Assembly (NCBI GenBank): GCA_023375675.1
Contig: JALQBC010000035.1
Span: forward strand, 310,001 to 374,000
Direction: 5' to 3'
DNA from: Cytospora piceicola
Taxonomy: Eukaryota > Ascomycota > Sordariomycetes > Diaporthales > Cytosporaceae
Length of the DNA: 64,000 nt
Shown piece after piece: positions 11,913 to 23,917 of the stretch (position 1 is its first letter; each line of letters begins with the position of its first letter). Position numbers and translations under genes: made by a program. The notes under the pieces were generated by a model. It was not told where the DNA came from. It searched no databases and saw only the letters and a program-made list of their open reading frames with translations.

Positions 11913-12699
11913 CTGCAGAAGAAGCTCCAGCCATGTAGATAGGCCATCTCCGGCTCGCTAGAAGCCATCCCTCGGTCAATGAACACATCGCATCACCCGT
12001 CATGCGAGTTCTTTATCTTCAGCTCTCGTGGCGGCTGTCAACCTCCGCCACTGGCGATTATTCACATCTCCTTATTGGCTGCGAGACCTGAGCGGTGACC
12101 CGATGTGGAGAGCTGAGTTTGCTCTTGAGGTTTTTGGGATATGTGTAGGACGCATATAGTCAGCAACGGCAGTCTTGCTGAGGTTGAGTTTACATCGATA
12201 AGTCCTGTCAGTGGCTGCGGCTGAGAGTTAGAGCGCCATGATGGGGACGGTGTGGAGTACAGCTGGTGGGAAGAACGTACTGGACTCGAATCCATTGGAT
12301 CGTTTGCGGCCTACTATTGTTTGACTATTGTCCTTGCAGGGTTGTAAATGTAGTTAGTTAGTTTACTTAGTGCCCTGACTTCAACTAACTACTTACAGTC
12401 AGTATCCAGAAGACTAACTAAGACTTGTCTAGCGATATCACAGTCATGTGACCCAATATGATCTAATGCTCCGGCGATACAGTTGTCATCCCAAAGGCCC
12501 TCAGTCAACAAATCATCCTTTCTTCATATACGCGAGCCCTATCTCATTTTACGGTTGCTATTGTCAGTCTTTCGCCTACAAAACCGTTTAGCACTAAGTG
12601 TGCACAATCTGTTAGGTTAAGGGGTTTATATATATCAATGGTCAGGGGTTTTTAGGCTTTTCAATCAGGGGAAGGGAAGTATATAAGTAACAGAATAAT

Positions 12700-12775
12700 G
12701 AGCCAATGAACCAACCAACCAACTGAATAGGTAAGTAGTTGGGTAGGTAAGTAGGTGGATAGGTGAGTAATATGA
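12700..12775. repeat. Low-complexity AACC / GTAGGTAA-type repeat tract
   Basis: Short imperfect tandem words: AACCAACCAACC, followed by several GGTAAGTAG-like units. This appears to be simple-sequence expansion with no coding potential. Confidence 0.6.
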
Positions 12776-13712
12776 GATACAACCTTACACATGTAGCCCT
12801 TTGGCCCTAGTATACAACTCAACTACCACTGGTAGGTGAAAGCAGTTACAGCAGTCGCTCGGGGCGACAGCTGGAATCATACTGCACCGGTTATTAGTAC
12901 TGAATAACATGATCTGTAACCTTAGCAAAATGCGAACCGAACAAACCCTGGGAAACAACCACTAAACGTGCCTTCCCAAGGGTTACTAATAGCGAGAAGC
13001 GCAACAGCGTTCGTAATCCGTGGTTATGGTCATCTCGGCCGAGCAGGGGCTCCCCTGCCTGTCAAAATCATTTTCGAAACATCTGTTGGCGTCAAACATT
13101 GCCCATGATAACCCTGGGAAAGCTCGGTGCAACGTGAGCCCCCTTTTCGAAATCTGACTCTCCGGATGGCAGACTGCATCGGCACTGGGAAGGCAAGCAG
13201 TGAATCTGTTTGACTTTCAGAAAGTCTTCAACACTCATCCCTATACCGGTACAGCGAATCGAATGTTGGCTTTCTCATTCTCAAGGCGAGTAATCACTAA
13301 GTATTTACCTTATTAAAAAAGTTCCGACTCGTTCTCTTGGTCCGGCCCACCCCACAAGCCACCCCTTGGCTGTAGCTTCAACTCCCGTCCGTTTCATTTC
13401 CCTGCTACACCATATTACCCTGGTTGGTGGATCACTGAATACCCGGCTGATCCCTACAACGACCACTTAAAGGAGAATTGTAACGACGGCGCCTTTGATC
13501 TTTTGGAAACGATATCCGAAACAAGTCCAAGCGTCATATATATTTCGTCGTCATGGATGCGTGCCGGAGCTGAAGAGAAACATAACATAAAAGTCTCGAC
13601 AATGTACACACTTCCGTTTCTATATGCCCAAACTTCTTTTTGACCACTGCAATACTTTCATTCGAACCCGACTTTCTTTCCATTCACTCACATTTGACAG
13701 TTAATCCTGTAA

Positions 13713-14477
<765 letters not shown>

Positions 14478-15190
14478 GTGGGATGCTGAAGGCCGTTGTG
14501 AAGGGGGCAACTATAGGTACTGCAATTCTTGTTATTTATAGCCCCTCTGTGAGGGGATCCATTGCTCTTCATTATCTGACAGCATTATGGGATGCTCATG
14601 ACACATTATTCGTGTTGGTTTCAGCGGCATGCGACACAAAATCCTGTCGGTGAATACACCTTGTCAACCCATAGAGCTTCTCTTTCAAAAAGATCTAGAC
14701 TGGGAACTATATAAGCCGATTACTTCTCAGGCTGTGCATTTCCACGGTAAAGGCACTAACGTGCCGCGTTTATAAAGCTGTGCAAATCGAACTACCAATT
14801 GAGGGACTAGAAAAAGGCTGAAATGATAGAGGACCAGATCCTCGTTGAATGTACCTTGAGTTCCCCAGACTCCGACCCTGTTAGCCATTCGCGATGGCGT
14901 CGACGGTCGATTCCGAGAACGGAGGGAGATCATCGTTTACAAATGAGACTTACCAGTCAGCATCTAGCAGTGCCGCTTGCGTATGTCAACTCGAATGCAA
15001 ACCATGTGATCGCCGCGGCTTATTGATTTCCGTCCTTGCGCCGGCCGTTCCCCCGGATTCCACTTCATCCTGATCGAGAACCGGCTGTGCTCGGTAGAAC
15101 TGACTTCATCATCCGAAGGCTGACCGAGTAGTTACATGTAGCCTCGCTCAGGTATAACCCACCTACTGACCTTCAACAAGTAGTTCAATA
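14478..15190. other. Intergenic region
   Basis: About 710 bp between the xylanase stop and the RraA-family start. The open frames are short and unrecognised. No repeat or RNA gene seen. Confidence 0.4.
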
Positions 15191-15985
15191 ATGTTACTCA
15201 CTTTCCGCAGACTGCTCATTAGACCCAACATCAAGCTTAAGCAGTCCCCGCCGTCTCACGTCTACCAAATCAAACACATCCCAATCCGCACCTTCTCCGC
15301 CACCGCCACCAAAACCATGGCCTCAGACCCCATCGTGGAGCAACTCAAAGAGTTCCCGACCTGCGACATCTCCGGGGCCCTCGTCAAGCTCAAGCACCGC
15401 AACGGCGGCTTCCTCTCGGGCCTCACGCTCTGGTCGCCGGAGCGCCAGGCAGGCGACACCAAGATCGCCGGCCCGGCCTACACGGTCCAGTACGCGCCGC
15501 TCTCCGACCCGGCGCCCAAGCACCCCGCGCACTACATCGACGGCGTGCCCGCCGGCTCGGTCGTCTTCGTGTCTGCCCCTGCGGGGCTGCCGAATGCCGT
15601 GTACGGCGGCCTCATGACGGCGCGGGCCAAGGCGCTCGGGGCCGTGGGCAGCGTGATTGATGGGCGGTTCCGTGACCTGCACGAGCAGCGGGAGCAGGGG
15701 TATCCGGTGTTTGGGCGGGATGTGGGCACTGCGCCGCCGCAGGAGCTGGTCAAGGTGGTCGGGGTGAATGTCCCTGTGAAGCTGGCCACGGACGAGCAGG
15801 ATATGGAGATCAGGCCGGGGGATTATATCATTGGGGATCTGAACGGGGTGGTGGTGTGTCCCAAGGAATTGGCGGAGCAGGTCATCCCGATAGTCAGGAA
15901 GCAGGTAGAGGCAGACGACAAGATGATGGTAGCACTCAGGGAGGGTATGGGATTTGAGGAGGCGAGCAAGAAGTTTAGGGGTTAA
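15191..15985 (+). CDS. RraA family protein (4-hydroxy-4-methyl-2-oxoglutarate aldolase-like), possible mitochondrial leader
   Basis: A single exon of 264 aa. The conserved core begins at MASDPIVEQLKEFPTCDISGAL and includes GGLMTARAKALGAVGSVIDG followed by RFRD. Arg161-Asp162 match the R-D pair used for substrate and metal binding in RraA-type aldolases. GDYIIGDLNGVVVCP near the C-terminus is also typical. The first 42 residues, before the second in-frame ATG at 15317, are basic, Ser/Thr-rich and without acidic residues, like a mitochondrial targeting peptide. The second ATG has a better context (AACCATGG). Family members cleave 4-hydroxy-4-methyl-2-oxoglutarate or decarboxylate oxaloacetate; the fungal role is not established. 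Confidence 0.88.
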   Translation: MLLTFRRLLIRPNIKLKQSPPSHVYQIKHIPIRTFSATATKTMASDPIVEQLKEFPTCDISGALVKLKHRNGGFLSGLTLWSPERQAGDTKIAGPAYTVQYAPLSDPAPKHPAHYIDGVPAGSVVFVSAPAGLPNAVYGGLMTARAKALGAVGSVIDGRFRDLHEQREQGYPVFGRDVGTAPPQELVKVVGVNVPVKLATDEQDMEIRPGDYIIGDLNGVVVCPKELAEQVIPIVRKQVEADDKMMVALREGMGFEEASKKFRG

Positions 15986-18125
15986 GACCTGGTTATGGCG
16001 GCTCGGGTGACAAGTAGGATTGTCCAATCAACACCCTATAATCGGTGTGGAAGCTAATGTATCGTGCTGTGTGTTTTTGATGATGCTTCAGGACATTTAC
16101 TTCGCTGAGCGTTTATCGTTATACTGACACCTGAACAACAGCGCGGGCCTACCGTCTTCTTGCGGATGTTATCCACCGTCCGTGGACATCCATTTTGGTC
16201 TGGGAAGCGAAGGGGGAACTTCGCAGAAGGGGGGACGCCATATCGCAGAGGATGATGCGGACATATGCAATGATCTTGTTCCGAACCAACAGTGTTATTT
16301 TTAATAAACAGTAGTGTCGTGTCCAATATCCATTTTCATCAGCTGATTGTACCGGCAACTGTTGATCTCTAGATTCCCGCTGGCGGTGTTGCGCTCGCCA
16401 TGACTTCTCCCCATCCAACAACGATTCCACTTTGGTATTGGATCTGGACACCTGGAGCTTTCGTGGTCGTGGTCATGCCCGTCCTCTACTTATAAATTAT
16501 TTTCCCTTTGTAGTGATTCTCTTTCCTTAACGCGGTACGGTATCTGTAAGGCCAAAGCTAGTTAACTTCTCACGATACAGCGTATAATTATTACTTGTTT
16601 TTAGTCGTCGATGGTGGCAAGATTTCGCACTTGAGGATGGTTCGATTGAAATTACTCCTTTCATTAAGTAGACAACATCTCTGCATAGTGCGAGGTGTAA
16701 CACCATACTTGCAGCCAGCAGGGGTGAGGCTCAAGCGGTTGTAAGACGAGCCAGGGCTTAGACGTGGGAAGTTGACTTGTATTGTTCGGGTCACTCCATT
16801 GTCTCGGAGGCTCTTAGGAATTAGATCCAAGACTAAAATGTAGTTTCCTCATCAAATTCATACCGGTATCACATTAAATTGCCAGTTGACGTGGTAAGGA
16901 GAACACAGGTAAGCTCAGGGTCAACACGGGGGAGGGAAGCCCCCTGGATAGGTACGTACCAGCTGGCAGCTGGCAAGCAATTGTCCGGGTGGCAACAGCT
17001 GGCGGTCGGGCCATTGCCAGCTGGTCTGTGCTCTTACCATTGATTCACGCCCAACTTTCCTCACAAACCACAGTCACAGTCCACCGTCTACATTCCACTT
17101 CCACAGTCCACAACAGATCTGTTTCAGCTTCCTTTTGGGGCACTCCACCCTGTTGCATTTGTCCTCCGGCATGACGCATCTTGGCAGAAGTCTAGACCGT
17201 CCGTGGCGCTTAAAGGGAACACTCGATTGTGTTGCAGTAGCACGGGACAAACTCCGCGTCTGCGGCAATCCGGCACATCGACCATCAGGACTTTGACCGT
17301 GTCCGACGTCGAGATCGGCACATTTGCCGTGTCCGTCGAGTTATCTAGCAGTTGGTTCATCGTCTTCTGCTCTTCTGCTCTTCTGCCTTTTATCTTGTTC
17401 CTGACTACCTGTTCTGGATAACCTAGGGTAGGTAGCCTGAGAATGTTGGCACACAGGACTCGTTCCAGGTTGCCAGAAGCACTTGAGTCCGGAGCCTGGC
17501 TGGCCTCGGGATACCTGATCTGGACCACAACAACCCTACCGGACTGTCGGCACGCATGTACTGCTCGGTATGCTTCAACAGACATGCACGATCGCCAGTG
17601 GGGTTGCTCGCCCGTATGCACAACGTTTCACCAACGGCCCCCATCCTGTCGTCCTCCCTCCGTTGGTTGCCCCTATTTGATGGCATGACACCCGACTGGA
17701 CCACACTGAGGCCTCTGGACTTGGCCCAAGCCTTATTCAACCTATCCGCTTCCTGTCGCGTGAAAGCCAATTATCATGGACAAACCTTCGCACCCTTTTT
17801 TATAGACGTGCATTGCCAAGACTTCCACCGCTCCGCAATCCTTCAACTCTATCCATAAACCGCGCACCAACGTCGGCAAATTTGTGCCGTATCAAACGTG
17901 AGCCGTGAAAGATGGCCTGAAGAATGGCAAACAAATGGCTTGGCACACTCCTGTTGGGCTATCCATGGATGCTACATAATGGCGCCAGTGCCCTACAGAA
18001 GTAATCGTGATGGGCTGGGCTGGCCGGAACCGCCATCTAGCAACACGCACCAAATACTTTTATGAGTCTCGACAGTTTCGAAGATTCGTGATACCCGTCA
18101 GCCTTTTGTCCTGACAGCCGCGCTC
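15986..18125. other. Intergenic region, gene-poor
   Basis: 2.1 kb without a supportable gene. A group of CAGCTG words lies at 16959-17023. A TCTTCTGC unit is repeated around 17342-17367. Open frames on both strands at 17100-17860 have no domain and overlap each other. Confidence 0.4.
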
Positions 18126-19059
18126 ATGATCACCAAGGCCATCATGACCAAGCCATCAAGCCGGGACAAGCTTGTGGGCAAGAAGATTGCCATCATTGGC
18201 GGCACATCAGGGTAAGCGGTTCCCTACCCCGCTCATATATGGCCTCTCAACTGACGTGCTCAACACTACAGTATTGGCTTCGGCATTGCCAAGGTCCTCA
18301 TGGAGCACGGCGCCCAAATCATCCTCATCTCCAGCCAACAATCACATGTAGATGACGCTGTCTCTCGTCTGGACGCCCATCGCCCCGACCCGTCATACCC
18401 CCCAGTGACAGGCACAGTAGGCGACCTCCACGACGAGTTCCTCTTCACCACCCTACTCCTGTCCCTTGCCCCCCTGGACCACATCGTCTTCACCAGCATC
18501 GACCGCGTCATCCGCGGGCCCCTGGCCACCGCCGACCTGAGCGACGCGCGACACCTCTTCGGCGTGAAGTTCTGGGGCAGCGTGGTGGTGGCCAAGGCCA
18601 TCGCGGCCCACGAGATCGTGCGGCCGGGCGGCTCCCTCACCCTGACCTCGGGGCTGGCCGCGCTGCGGCCGAGCAAGGGCACCTCGATAGGCGGGGCGAT
18701 GAACGGCGGCATCATCACCCTGACGCAGGGCCTGGCGATGGAGTTGGGCGCCAAGAGGATCCGCGCCAACACCGTCGTGCCGGGGCTGTGCAGGACGGAG
18801 CTGTGGGACAAGCAGGGGCACTCGAAGGAGGCGCAGGAGGAGGTCATGACGAGGGTGGCGCAGGAGTTGAGCGTTGGCTTCGTGGCGAGCCCGGAGGATG
18901 TTGCGGAGGCGTACCTGTATTTCATCAGGGCGGATTATGCGAATGGGACGACGGTGGTGATCGGTAAGTTATATCCTGGATCTGAGGCCTGCTTCTTGAC
19001 ATGTTGACCTTGAGCCTCACTGACCCACTTGGCTCGCAGATGGTGGTGCACACATCTGA
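18126..19059 (+). CDS. Short-chain dehydrogenase/reductase family protein lacking the YxxxK pair
   Basis: Three exons, 18126-18211, 18272-18963 and 19040-19059, encode 265 aa. The tiny last exon supplies the family's C-terminal end (VVIDGGAHI), which supports the splicing. The Rossmann fold is clear: IAIIGGTSGIGFGIA near residues 21-35 binds NAD(P). Ser155 in LTSGLAALRP matches the catalytic serine, but 13 and 17 residues later, where Tyr and Lys are expected, I read Ile168 and Met172. A group of SDRs with TSGxAAxRP and no YxxxK exists in bacteria and fungi, so this is probably a family trait rather than decay. The substrate is unknown, and a binding or regulatory role is possible. Confidence 0.82.
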
Positions 19060-19974
19060 ACATGGTGTGTGTCGTGCCCAGGTGCCGTACAGGATGTTAC
19101 AGAGCAAAGGACGAGGAAGCCTAAATCAGCGCCAAGGCCTCATGTGCCCATTAATGAATGAATGATAGCCGACGGGCTCGGCATGATGGTGTCTATCTAG
19201 TCCGTGACTACGCACAGGACATACCAGACGGAGGGAAGCTGGCATCTCTGACCCGGGAAGGCGGGGAGTGTTTCTTTGAGGATACCCAGTGGCTGTGAAA
19301 TTGAAGAACAGGTCACAAAATCTGCTCCTAGCAATACAATGGCATCCGATGGCAGGTTTACGTGTTTCTTCCATTCGCATAACGCCAAACCAAGCCCTTC
19401 CAGGAATATGTCGAGACTACTTAGCCCTAACGGGCCTGAAAACCGCAAGTCCTTTAGTGTCGACTTCCCAATTGATAGTATTGTAGTCCGAAGTTCCACA
19501 ATAGCCTGTCTCAAACACCAGTACCAGAAACCGCGTTCTCCTTGAAAAGGAGGGGAAGGATCGCGCGTACCGTGTTTACACGTTGCAAACTGATCGAGGG
19601 CTGTGTAGGGAAGATGGTGTGTAGCACACATCTCTGATTGGCTTTCCTGGATCCGAAGCTACACCGTATCCTTCCTGTCCCTCCCTGAATGAAGCTCAAT
19701 ATGTCATTGTTCTCGGTTTACTCGGCAGGGGATGTGTATATGTGACGCAAAAACGGAACCGCTATTGCTGTGCAATAGCGACCACCTTATATCGTAACAG
19801 TATATTTAATTACTCATGTCAGCCCTCGTCTCCGCAGTTAACGAATGTCATGGTATCCTGCACATGTGACAAACCTTTGGACTCGTCTCAGTAAGTTGGC
19901 CTATATCATGTTCCGCTTCAAAGGTCGACAAAGCATTGCTAATGAACCAGTGAATTGGAAATTGAACCATTCAC
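19060..19974. other. Intergenic region carrying a 59-bp foldback element
   Basis: Between the SDR stop and HET gene 2. Apart from the mobile element at 19741-19799 it holds only unrecognised open frames, including a 144-aa one on the minus strand with no known domain. Confidence 0.4.
19741..19799 (+). mobile_element. 59-bp foldback miniature element, copy 1
   Basis: The element begins TGTGACG and ends CGTAACA (ends inverted, 6 of 7 matched). Its centre is a perfect 9-bp hairpin, CGCTATTGC-TGT-GCAATAGCG. Folded on itself it is 28 + 3 + 28 bases with 20 of 28 pairs matched. It is flanked on both sides by GTATA (19736-19740 and 19800-19804), a 5-bp target-site duplication. A second copy at 59116-59174 differs by one base. 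It lies 175 bp upstream of the HET gene 2 start codon. Confidence 0.8.
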
Positions 19975-22209
19975 ATGCGACCCTCTCAAGAAGTCGCTCA
20001 GGACTTCGAGTCCACTGAGCAATGTTCGCAGCAGCCAAGAAGTCTGTGCAACAGTTGTTCGCAATTTGATTTGGTCTCAATAACTGCGTTGGGATGCACC
20101 CACGAAGGCACAGACTGGAAATTCCACGTGGGCTCCTTAGAGAGCGTCTCGAGAAACCAGTTCTGTCCCTGTTGTCGTCTTATTCTTGCCGCGGCGAACT
20201 CCGTGGACCGAAACAACTCGGCATCCAGAGATGCTGCTATCACTATTCAGAGGCGGATCATTTCGGCTATAGGGCCTCTGCCTTATTTATACGGTGAACA
20301 TGAGCCCACGTCTATGATCCCCAAGTGCCACACGGAGGGTTTTGTTGAAGTGGTTCTGGAAGATGCATATGGAAAAATGCCTTCCAACCAAGATAATGTA
20401 GCCGGAATTATCATAAGGGCGGACTCAACAAAAGGCTTTCCAGGTGGTACATGGCTCCAGTCAACGCAGTGGTACCCTCTTCTTCGTGGTCGAATCGTGG
20501 CGCCAGAGATCAATATCAACTTGATCAAGCGATGGGTGAAGTCTTGCGATTCAGAGCACAAACAGTGCAGGGGCCTGTCCCCAGGAGACAGCCAACATCA
20601 AATACGTCTTATTGATGTAGAAAGGGAAATAGTCGTGTCGGCCTCCCTGGCAGAAGACTATGTGGCACTCTCTTACGTCTGGGGCAGGAATACAGCACCA
20701 CTGTTAACACGCGGCACCCTTCCCCAATACACATCGTTGCGTGGATTCAAGGGCTTGACCATTCCTACAACCATATCAGATACCATGGAGGTTGTCAGGG
20801 CTATCGGAAAGCAGTATCTATGGGTCGACTCCCTCTGCATTGTCCAAGATGATGACTCCGACAAGCAACAGCAGCTCCCTATCATGGACCACGTTTACAG
20901 TCACGCGAGCCTTGTCATTATATCCGCTGCTGGCTGTGACGCAAATTCGGGAATTCCCGGGGTAGGGACAACAAAGAGAAATATGCGACAACACACGGAG
21001 AACATCAATGGGATGGGATTCGTCACGGCACAGCCAGCTGTCTCGCAAGCTCTGGAATGGACTCCGTGGATGACTAGAGGGTGGACGTTCCAGGAGGCCA
21101 TGCTCGCCCAACGTGTACTTATCTTCACGGATAATGTGGTCTACTGGAACTGCCGCGAAAGCACATGGCGTGAGGATATGACTTGTGAATCACTAGGGAA
21201 TGGAGTCGAGCTGGAACTAACAAAGACCACCTCGATATGGGGCTACTTACAGGGGGGATATGAGAAGGAGGTCTGCCGTACTGCTTTCTACTGCCGGCAA
21301 GTTTCAGAGTTCTCCAGGAGAAGCTTGGCAGACGGCCGTGATGCTCTGTGGGCGTTCCTAGGAATTCTAAAATTCCAGGCCCCGCGATTCCGGAAGGGAT
21401 TCATCTGGGGCCATCCATACGAACGACTTGATGCAACTTTACTCTGGTCAGAAGATGTCAAGTGCGCTGCTCTCCATCCGCGTGAGGTACACCAGGCAAT
21501 AGCACATGGAAATAGGTCTTATGATGCCCCATATCCGTCATGGTCCTGGCTCTCGACCAGGGCCCGTGTCTCGTTCTGGCACCCTTGTGGAGACTCGTTA
21601 GTTTCCAAGGTCACCTGGCATACACCATACACGTTCGGCACCGACGACAAAGCTGCAACTACATATCTGAATTTGATGACTACTCCGAAGAGTAGTACGG
21701 CTGATGCTGGCTCCCAAGAGCCAAGTGTCAGCTGGTCATCTGGTGTCAAGATCATGGACTTCGGGTTACTGCACTTCACCGCCTCGGCCGCACAGCTACT
21801 TATTAAAACGAGTTACTACAGCAGTAGCAGTGCTGGGGATACAGAAAAAGAAGACGGTTGGAAATCACGAACTTGGAACATTGCAACTGTATACGGTCCG
21901 AATGGAGATCTTATTGCGATGCTCGAAGTTCCCGTCAGCTTTTTCAGAGGCCAGCCTGAAAGACTGGGCGAGTTCGTCGTACTCTCCTCGAACACAGAGG
22001 TAGTGTCGGATGAGCGTTGCAGGATACTATCGGGAGGCCTGGACTGCGGCACGATTAAGCACATCGACGGGTGCCGCCACATCGAAAGTCACAATATTAT
22101 GCTCATAGAGTGGACTGAAGGGATTGCATATCGGCGGGCATTGGGCAGGGTCAGTGTGGAACTATGGCAGAACGTCGAGACAAAGGAAAAGAGTATTGTC
22201 TTGGGGTAG
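19975..22209 (+). CDS. HET-domain (heterokaryon incompatibility) protein 2
   Basis: A single exon of 744 aa. The N-terminal Cys-rich region (LCNSCSQFDL, FCPCCRLIL) precedes the HET domain. The domain blocks are YVALSYVWG at 229-237, QYLWVDSLCIVQDD near 279-292, and TRGWTFQEAMLAQRVLIF near 364-381, in the usual order and spacing. The C-terminal half includes PSWSWLSTRA, a Trp-rich motif common in HET proteins. It differs clearly from HET protein 1 in this window, so the two are not a recent duplication. Function is inferred from family only: a trigger or relay of incompatibility cell death, with unknown partner. Confidence 0.9.
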   Translation: MRPSQEVAQDFESTEQCSQQPRSLCNSCSQFDLVSITALGCTHEGTDWKFHVGSLESVSRNQFCPCCRLILAAANSVDRNNSASRDAAITIQRRIISAIGPLPYLYGEHEPTSMIPKCHTEGFVEVVLEDAYGKMPSNQDNVAGIIIRADSTKGFPGGTWLQSTQWYPLLRGRIVAPEININLIKRWVKSCDSEHKQCRGLSPGDSQHQIRLIDVEREIVVSASLAEDYVALSYVWGRNTAPLLTRGTLPQYTSLRGFKGLTIPTTISDTMEVVRAIGKQYLWVDSLCIVQDDDSDKQQQLPIMDHVYSHASLVIISAAGCDANSGIPGVGTTKRNMRQHTENINGMGFVTAQPAVSQALEWTPWMTRGWTFQEAMLAQRVLIFTDNVVYWNCRESTWREDMTCESLGNGVELELTKTTSIWGYLQGGYEKEVCRTAFYCRQVSEFSRRSLADGRDALWAFLGILKFQAPRFRKGFIWGHPYERLDATLLWSEDVKCAALHPREVHQAIAHGNRSYDAPYPSWSWLSTRARVSFWHPCGDSLVSKVTWHTPYTFGTDDKAATTYLNLMTTPKSSTADAGSQEPSVSWSSGVKIMDFGLLHFTASAAQLLIKTSYYSSSSAGDTEKEDGWKSRTWNIATVYGPNGDLIAMLEVPVSFFRGQPERLGEFVVLSSNTEVVSDERCRILSGGLDCGTIKHIDGCRHIESHNIMLIEWTEGIAYRRALGRVSVELWQNVETKEKSIVLG

Positions 22210-22641
22210 AGGCACGGGTAAGTACTGAGTTCCTGATTCGATAATTATTCAAAACCAATGTCTAACGCGCACTGACGAATATCATGGTAGGAAACTGATT
22301 ATGCCAACGTCTTTTGATATTTCAGAACGATCCTGCATACATGAAGAGCCCGATGAGGTGAAGGGCTGTACGCGGCAACTCACCAAAGACCAAGTAAACT
22401 ATGCTTCGTCTTGCAGTAGTATGAATATCCAGTGTCTAGGATTGATAGGGTCAGAGTTTTGGGTTGGGAACACCGGTGGCCTCGCCTAGTTCCCATATTT
22501 ACTTACATATGTAGTTTTCTATCCTTCATAATCTCAATCGACCACTGCCATGATAGCTCTTTCACCATCGCTCTCCGTTATCTAATAAACCTTGTGTGTT
22601 TTCTCCATCCTGAATTGCTTCAACGGAATATTAGTTCTCCT
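22210..22641. other. Intergenic region
   Basis: 3' flank of HET gene 2. I see no gene or repeat. Confidence 0.35.
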
Positions 22642-22980
22642 CTAGTCGACGTCCCTCACTACATACTTGAGGCATTGCATGGAATATCCCCCGCCGCTAC
22701 AGTCATAAACTCTCACCCGATTCGGGATCGCTATCAATTGATAAGATTTCAAAAATCCAAGTCCCTGGTTACCAGTGATACACACGATGCCCTTCGGCTT
22801 CAAGCGTGCCGCACTATGCATTATTGTCTTCGTGCTTGTGAGCTCCATGTAATCGTCATACCTGCCGCCCTGGATCTTTGTGATCTGCTCCACGATGGAC
22901 TCATCGTCAATGATTACCTCGTCCGCGCCAGCCTCCTTCAGCATGTCCTCACAGCCCGGGTTCCTCGTCGTAGCACCCAC
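22642..22980 (-). pseudogene. Fragment of a zinc-type alcohol dehydrogenase / quinone oxidoreductase (MDR family)
   Basis: About 112 codons resemble the NAD(P)-binding half of MDR enzymes. The matching stretches are ATTRNPGCEDMLKEAGADEV, IIDDESIVEQITKIQGGRYD, KPKGIVCITG and a degraded IPNRVRVYDCSGGG end. There is no start codon: an in-frame TGA lies immediately upstream of the similarity, and the N-terminal catalytic domain is not found in the next kilobase. The normal length is about 330 aa, so only a third survives. The open frame being intact over 112 codons suggests fairly recent truncation. Confidence 0.6.
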
Positions 22981-23917
22981 TCAACTTGTCCTGAATTCCG
23001 CCTTTCCTCTACTTAAGTAGCAGTATCCTTCGTAGCTACCGGGTGTTTGGCGGCCAAGCCCGCCCATGCAAGTCGCGACACGCTAACCGATTGGTCATGT
23101 TCAGCAGTGGAGGGATGGTAACTTGCTACTGTGCAGATGCACTCGATGTCGATGACTCTGGAGTAACGCTACGGGGTAACTGACCTATCTGAGGTCACAA
23201 CGTCTTGTGTGTTTGTCGAGAGGGTATGATTTACTCGTGAAGTGGATGGAGCTTTGGACGTTGGGACGGTGAATGTCCTGCCGGCAGGGTCGGGATAATA
23301 CCGATGACGCAGGACGGGCTTTATAGGTAGGGATATGAATTCTATAAGTAGTGATATGGGTCCTATAACAAGCTATGGCATGTGAGTGGCGCGATACTTT
23401 GTTATGTACCCGAGAATATGCACGCTTGGGCGAGACCTCGGAGTTAGAATTGAGAAAGTTTCAATAGGGCGACGTGTAAAGCTGAAATATTTCAACAACC
23501 CCACATGAATCCTGACGACGGTGGTCGACCCACTTCGGTGATCTTGGCCGTGGAAGTCTCGGTGTAAGAACGTTTACTACAGTATGTATTCACCCTCATG
23601 AAGATTCCCAGCAGACCCGAAGGAGACACTACACAACCGTCTGTCAGGAGATTGGTGACGACGTCGCCGTTGTGTCCCATCGGAATTTGTAGGATAATGG
23701 AGCACATACGTATCCGCTCCCCCGCCGAGATCGACAAAGTCATCATGCAGCTTGCATCATGCAGGCCAACACCGAACAGACCAGTTGACAACAACGCAGG
23801 CCCGCTGAGGCGCAAAACTGTTCCGCCCGGTGTACCTGTGAAGTGGAAGGCAAAATGTCAACCATCTTTCACACTCAATCGGCGCTCATCCCCTTAGTCA
23901 CAGAATAGACACACATC
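22981..23917. other. Intergenic region
   Basis: No supportable gene. A short repeat of the words CTATAAGTAG / GATATG occurs around 23320-23365. The catalytic half of the adjacent MDR fragment is not recognisable here. Confidence 0.35.

Noticed and set aside
16959..17023. Cluster of CAGCTG words as a bHLH binding array
   Set aside because: Four occurrences in about 65 bp, but no gene with a supported start nearby; too weak to claim.
17124..17860. Overlapping open frames on both strands (up to 165 aa)
   Set aside because: No domain, no signal peptide, no splice-supported extension, and they overlap each other; probably chance frames in a gene-poor stretch.
19197..19631. 144-aa minus-strand open frame
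   Set aside because: No recognisable motif, and composition looks random.
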